8,888 nt of DNA from Fusobacteriota bacterium. GTDB lineage: Bacteria; Fusobacteriota; Fusobacteriia; Bac17; JAEWOZ01. Below the pieces are notes generated by a model. The model did no database searches and had not been told where the DNA came from. It saw only the letters and a program-made list of their open reading frames with translations. The DNA lies in the NCBI GenBank assembly GCA_023399505.1, contig JAEWOZ010000140.1:1-8888 (forward strand), in the 5' to 3' direction. Shown one piece after another: positions 5,985-8,888 of the stretch. The position numbers and the translations under genes were made by a program. Each line of letters starts with the position of its first letter. Positions within the stretch are counted from its first letter, which is position 1.

Positions 5985-7997
5985 ATGAATTGTCTTTTAG
6001 AAATTGGAGTAGAAAATTTTCCTGCCCAATATTTAAGCGAAACATTAACAAATTTAGAAGAAGCTCTGAAAAAAGTTCTCATTGAACAGAGAGTTTCTTT
6101 TTCTAATTTGGAAGTTTTAGGAACATCTAAAAGAGTTGTTATAAAATTTAGAATATTGAAAGATTTTCAAGAAGATACAAATCTTGAGATTTTAGGTCCA
6201 AATGTTAATATTGCATTAGATAAAAATGGTAACTTCAATGATGTTGCAAAGTCATTTAGTGAATCAAAAGGTTATAGTATTGAAAATTTAAGAATTAAAG
6301 ATACTCCAAAAGGAAAATATATATATATTTCCAAGATAATTAAAGGGGAAAAGGTAGAAGAAATTTTACCTCTAGTATTTGAAAAGGCAATACTTTCTTT
6401 AGAATTTAATAAAACTATGATGTGGAATTCATTTCCTTTTATAAGGCCAATAAACTGGCTTCTCTCTTTTATTGACGATAAAGTATTAAATTTTAAATTA
6501 GGAAATGTTTACTCTAGTAATTTTACATATGCTAATAAATCTGTTTCTTTAGAAAAATTTGAAATAAAATCATACGAAGATTATTTTCAAAAAATAGAAA
6601 AGTTAGGAATAATTTTATCATTTGAAGAGAGAAATAACAAAATAATTAAATTTTTAGAAAATATAGGTTCAAAAAGAATTAATAGTGAAATAATTGATAG
6701 AAATGTTAATGTATGCGAATTTCCTTATCCCATAATTTGTAAATTTGATGAAGATTTTTTAGTTTTACCTTCAGAAATAATAGTGAGGACTCTAGAAGAA
6801 CACCAAAACGCAATCCCTATTTTTAAAAACAATAAATTAAGTAACAAATTTGTTGTAATAAGAGATGGTTTAAATGAGAATGAAAATATAAAAAGAGGAA
6901 ATGAGAGAGTAGTTAAAGCCCGATTAACTGATGCTCAATTTTTCTATCAAGAAGATATTAAGCATCCTCTAGAATATTATAATAAATTTTTAGATATAAT
7001 ATTGTTTCAAAAAGACTTAGGAAATATGAAGCAAAAAGTAGAAAGGATTGTTAACCTTTCAAATAATTTAGCTTCTCAATTTGAGCTAGATAGAAATTCT
7101 CTTTTAAAAGCAGCAGAACTTTGTAAAGCTGATTTAGCTACAAACTTAATAAAAGAAAAAGAATATAAAATTTTAAAAGGTTATATAGGTATGAACTATG
7201 CCTCTAAGTATGGAGAAAAAGTTTCAAAACTAATTTTTGAACATTATTTGCCAAGATTTAAAGATGATTTAACGCCTTCAACTATAGAAAGTGCTTTATT
7301 ATCTATTATAGATAAAACAGATAACATAGTAGGTATTTCTATACTGAATTCTTTACCTACAGGCGCTAAAGATCCATTTTATATTAGAAGAGAAGCTATA
7401 GGTTTAGTTGAAGTAATATTAAAATTTAATTTGAATATATCATTAATTGAAATTTTTGAAAAATCTTTTAATGAATATATAAAACAGAATCTAACTACTA
7501 AAAACTTTAATGATATTTCAGAAAACTTAGAAAAATTTATAAAAAACAGGATAGAGAGCCATTTCATAGAAGCTTATCCTAAAAACTTAGTAAATAGCGT
7601 AATAAACAATTTTGATAATATAAAAGATTTAAATAATAGATTAGAAATCTTAATTAAATATTATGGAGATGAAAACTTTAAAAATATAGTTGAAGTTGCT
7701 AGAAGAGTAAGGAATATAACTAAAAGTTTTACCTCTATAAGCATAAGTAAAGAATTATTAAAAGAAGATGAAGAAAAAGCTTTATATAATGAGATTTTAG
7801 ATTTAGAAAACATAACTAAAAATAAAAACTATGAGCAAATATTGAACAAAATTTTAAGCTTAAAAGAACCCTTAAATAAATTTTTTGATAATGTTATAGT
7901 AAATGTAGAAGAAGAAAAAATTAAGAATAATAGATTGTCCTTATTAAAAACACTAGATAATCTGGTAAATTTTATAGCTGATATAAGTTTATGTTAA
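5985..7997 (+). CDS. glyS: Glycyl-tRNA synthetase beta subunit
   Basis: This is the tRNA-binding subunit of alpha2-beta2 GlyRS, 670 residues (E. coli 689). The N-terminus LLEIGVENFPAQYL (4-17) corresponds to the usual LxEIGTEELPA but with Glu-Glu-Leu changed to Glu-Asn-Phe. Further signatures: MMWNSFPFIRPINWLL (about 145-160), ARLTDAQFFYQED (about 312-324), an HD-like region with LCKADLATNLIKEKEY (379-394) leading into LKGYIGMNYA, DKTDNIVG, PTGAKDPFYIRREAIG (about 458-473), and near the C-terminus EVARRVRNI of the anticodon-binding (DALR-like) domain. It appears complete and uninterrupted. It is the last gene of the operon and is separated from its partner glyQ by the lipoprotein gene, whereas the two subunit genes are usually adjacent. 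No terminator with a GC stem follows it. Confidence 0.96.
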   Translation: MNCLLEIGVENFPAQYLSETLTNLEEALKKVLIEQRVSFSNLEVLGTSKRVVIKFRILKDFQEDTNLEILGPNVNIALDKNGNFNDVAKSFSESKGYSIENLRIKDTPKGKYIYISKIIKGEKVEEILPLVFEKAILSLEFNKTMMWNSFPFIRPINWLLSFIDDKVLNFKLGNVYSSNFTYANKSVSLEKFEIKSYEDYFQKIEKLGIILSFEERNNKIIKFLENIGSKRINSEIIDRNVNVCEFPYPIICKFDEDFLVLPSEIIVRTLEEHQNAIPIFKNNKLSNKFVVIRDGLNENENIKRGNERVVKARLTDAQFFYQEDIKHPLEYYNKFLDIILFQKDLGNMKQKVERIVNLSNNLASQFELDRNSLLKAAELCKADLATNLIKEKEYKILKGYIGMNYASKYGEKVSKLIFEHYLPRFKDDLTPSTIESALLSIIDKTDNIVGISILNSLPTGAKDPFYIRREAIGLVEVILKFNLNISLIEIFEKSFNEYIKQNLTTKNFNDISENLEKFIKNRIESHFIEAYPKNLVNSVINNFDNIKDLNNRLEILIKYYGDENFKNIVEVARRVRNITKSFTSISISKELLKEDEEKALYNEILDLENITKNKNYEQILNKILSLKEPLNKFFDNVIVNVEEEKIKNNRLSLLKTLDNLVNFIADISLC

Positions 7998-8047
7998 TAA
8001 AAATTTTACTCTGGCTATTTTTAAGTTACAAGAATATAATGAAATGA
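7991..8047 (+). other. 18-codon hydrophobic open frame overlapping the glyS stop
   Basis: ATG 7991 overlaps the end of glyS in another frame and opens an 18-residue frame, MLIKILLWLFLSYKNIMK, ending in TGA 8045-8047. Its basic residue followed by a Leu-rich run resembles the start of a signal peptide and also resembles the N-terminus of the next gene (MLKILLSLYFISC). There is no clear ribosome binding site. It might be a remnant of an earlier signal sequence, a small coupled peptide, or chance in AT-rich DNA. Confidence 0.2.
8035..8040 (+). promoter_or_regulatory. Possible -10 box of the ankyrin lipoprotein gene
   Basis: A perfect TATAAT lies in the 68-base gap after glyS. It would place a transcript start near 8047, about 19 bases before ATG 8066. 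No convincing -35 lies 16-18 bp upstream (TGGCTA at 8012-8017 is the nearest in spacing) and there is no TGN extension. Transcription could equally read through from the operon, since no terminator separates them. Confidence 0.35.
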
Positions 8048-8065
8048 CGCTTTATTTGAGAAAAT

Positions 8066-8626
8066 ATGCTGAAGATATTATTAAGCTTATATTTTATAAG
8101 TTGCTCAAATAACCAGAATAATAAAAAACAAGAAATTAAAAAAGATAAAAAAGACTTTGAAAACATATCTTATAAAATTAAAGAAGTAGCAGATATTATT
8201 TCAAGTGAAAATATAGATATTATAAAGCAAACCTTTAATAGTCAGAACGTAAATGTTAAAGAGAAAGATAGCTGGAGTAATATCCCTTTATATATTGCTA
8301 TATCAAATAGTAATAGAGAAATAGTAAAATTTTTATTAAGTATAAAAGGAATAGGTGTAAATGCAAGGGTATATAATAATAAAATAACTCTTTTATCTAC
8401 TGCAATAAAATATTTCAAAAATGACAATACTGAAGATAGATTAGAAATTATAAAGCTTTTGGTTAAAAATGGAGCTATTATATACTATCCTAAAGAAAAG
8501 AATGAGATTATGCAACCTCTATATTATGCATTAGATTCTAAAATAAATGAGAATGGAACATACGAAAGTAATTTTGATCTTTTAGAAATTTTATTAAACG
8601 AGCCTATAAACTTTATTAGAAAATGA
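8066..8626 (+). CDS. Ankyrin-repeat lipoprotein, 5' part of a probably disrupted gene
   Basis: It encodes 186 residues. The N-terminus MLKILLSLYFISC is a short signal peptide with a basic residue and a lipobox-like FISC (Cys13), followed by an Asn/Lys-rich linker (14-30), typical of a surface or periplasmic lipoprotein. From about residue 70 there are two to three degenerate ankyrin-like repeats: IPLYIAISNSNREIVKFLL (73-91), LLSTAIKYFKND (109-120) with RLEIIKLLVKNGA (125-137), and QPLYYALDSK with FDLLEILLN near the end. These repeats normally mediate protein contacts; the partner is unknown. The frame stops at TGA 8624-8626 in the middle of what should be another repeat, while protein-like sequence continues in the +1 frame. 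The start has a weak TTGAG upstream (8056-8060). It is outside the tight operon and may be an accessory gene. Confidence 0.65.
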   Translation: MLKILLSLYFISCSNNQNNKKQEIKKDKKDFENISYKIKEVADIISSENIDIIKQTFNSQNVNVKEKDSWSNIPLYIAISNSNREIVKFLLSIKGIGVNARVYNNKITLLSTAIKYFKNDNTEDRLEIIKLLVKNGAIIYYPKEKNEIMQPLYYALDSKINENGTYESNFDLLEILLNEPINFIRK

Positions 8627-8888
8627 CTATGAAACTGGTATTGTTATTACATTTATGAATTTAATTGAAGAAATGTATAGCTATAATAATTTTAGTTCTA
8701 CTTATGTCTAATTAACTAATGAAGAAGAAAAGAGATTAGATAAAATATTAATGTTATTTTTAAATAAAATTTCTAAAGATGATAAAAATTCAGCAGCAAT
8801 TAAATCAAGAATAGTATTTTTTAAAAGAGCTTCTTTATTAAATTATTTAGTTGATAAAAAAATAGCCATTCCTTCTGGTTACATAGAT
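8625..8888 (+). pseudogene. Out-of-frame continuation of the ankyrin lipoprotein gene, with an internal stop; runs off right edge
   Basis: In the +1 frame relative to the upstream part, 8625-8708 encodes Asp-Tyr-Glu-Thr-Gly-Ile-Val followed by a helical stretch TFMNLIEEMYSYNNFSSTYV. TAA at 8709-8711 then interrupts. Reading resumes in the same frame with 59 codons to the edge, including LTNEEEKRLDKILMLFLNK and an ankyrin-like segment ASLLNYLVDKKIAIPSG. The last +1-frame stop before the switch is at 8607-8609, so the frame change must lie between about 8610 and 8624. The other two frames are broken by stops soon after 8626. One frameshift plus one nonsense change is most simply a decaying gene, although sequencing errors could produce the same picture. 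Confidence 0.6.

Noticed and set aside
7379..7567. Reverse open frame within glyS
   Set aside because: It is antisense to conserved glyS sequence including part of the GAKDPF region, with no start signal.
7998..8065. Terminator after glyS
   Set aside because: I could not find a stem with G-C pairs followed by a T run in this gap.
8242..8427. Reverse open frame within the ankyrin lipoprotein gene
   Set aside because: It is antisense to ankyrin-like coding sequence and lacks a ribosome binding site.
1..8888. CRISPR array, tRNA, rRNA, insertion sequence or prophage attachment site
   Set aside because: No regular repeat-spacer structure, no cloverleaf or CCA end, no transposase-like sequence and no paired terminal repeats were seen on either strand.

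Overview
The window is very AT-rich, tightly packed bacterial chromosome (about a quarter G+C by eye). The core is a five-gene forward operon, ileS - lspA - glyQ - lipoprotein gene - glyS. The bacterial-type IleRS with a C-terminal zinc knuckle, the two-subunit (alpha/beta) GlyRS, the lipoprotein signal peptidase, two predicted lipoproteins and a DUF1703-type AAA ATPase together suggest a member of the Fusobacteriota. I recall a similar ileS-lspA-glyQ-glyS order in Fusobacterium. The phylum is an inference; no rRNA or other phylogenetic marker is present to settle species.

Layout. 1-936 (minus strand) is the N-terminal 312 residues of an AAA-ATPase-like/DUF1703 protein whose C-terminal nuclease-like part lies beyond the left edge. 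937-1399 is a divergent, AT-rich intergenic region. It holds a promoter-like site for each flanking gene, phased A/T tracts, and four TTGTCT copies spaced 42, 40 and 42 bp that end inside the ileS promoter. 1400-7997 is the operon. Each junction is an overlap or a gap of at most 1 bp: ileS/lspA overlap 40 bp (or 31), lspA/glyQ overlap 23 bp, glyQ/lipoprotein 0 bp, lipoprotein/glyS 1 bp. No internal terminator is visible. 7998-8065 is a short spacer with a perfect TATAAT. 8066-8888 is a second lipoprotein gene with ankyrin-like repeats. Its frame is interrupted at 8624 and the apparent continuation, in the +1 frame, carries another stop at 8709. It therefore looks like a decaying gene, or one with sequence errors.

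How the genes fit together. IleS and GlyQ/GlyS charge tRNA-Ile and tRNA-Gly. LspA cleaves the signal peptides of prolipoproteins, and the two lipoproteins encoded nearby would be its substrates. The most distinctive features are the lipoprotein gene wedged between the two GlyRS subunit genes (in the same frame as glyQ, separated only by its stop codon), the TTGTCT array upstream of ileS, a HIGT rather than HIGH signature in IleRS, and the broken ankyrin lipoprotein gene. I found no convincing wholly new defence or mobile system, no CRISPR array, no tRNA or rRNA, and no T-box leader.
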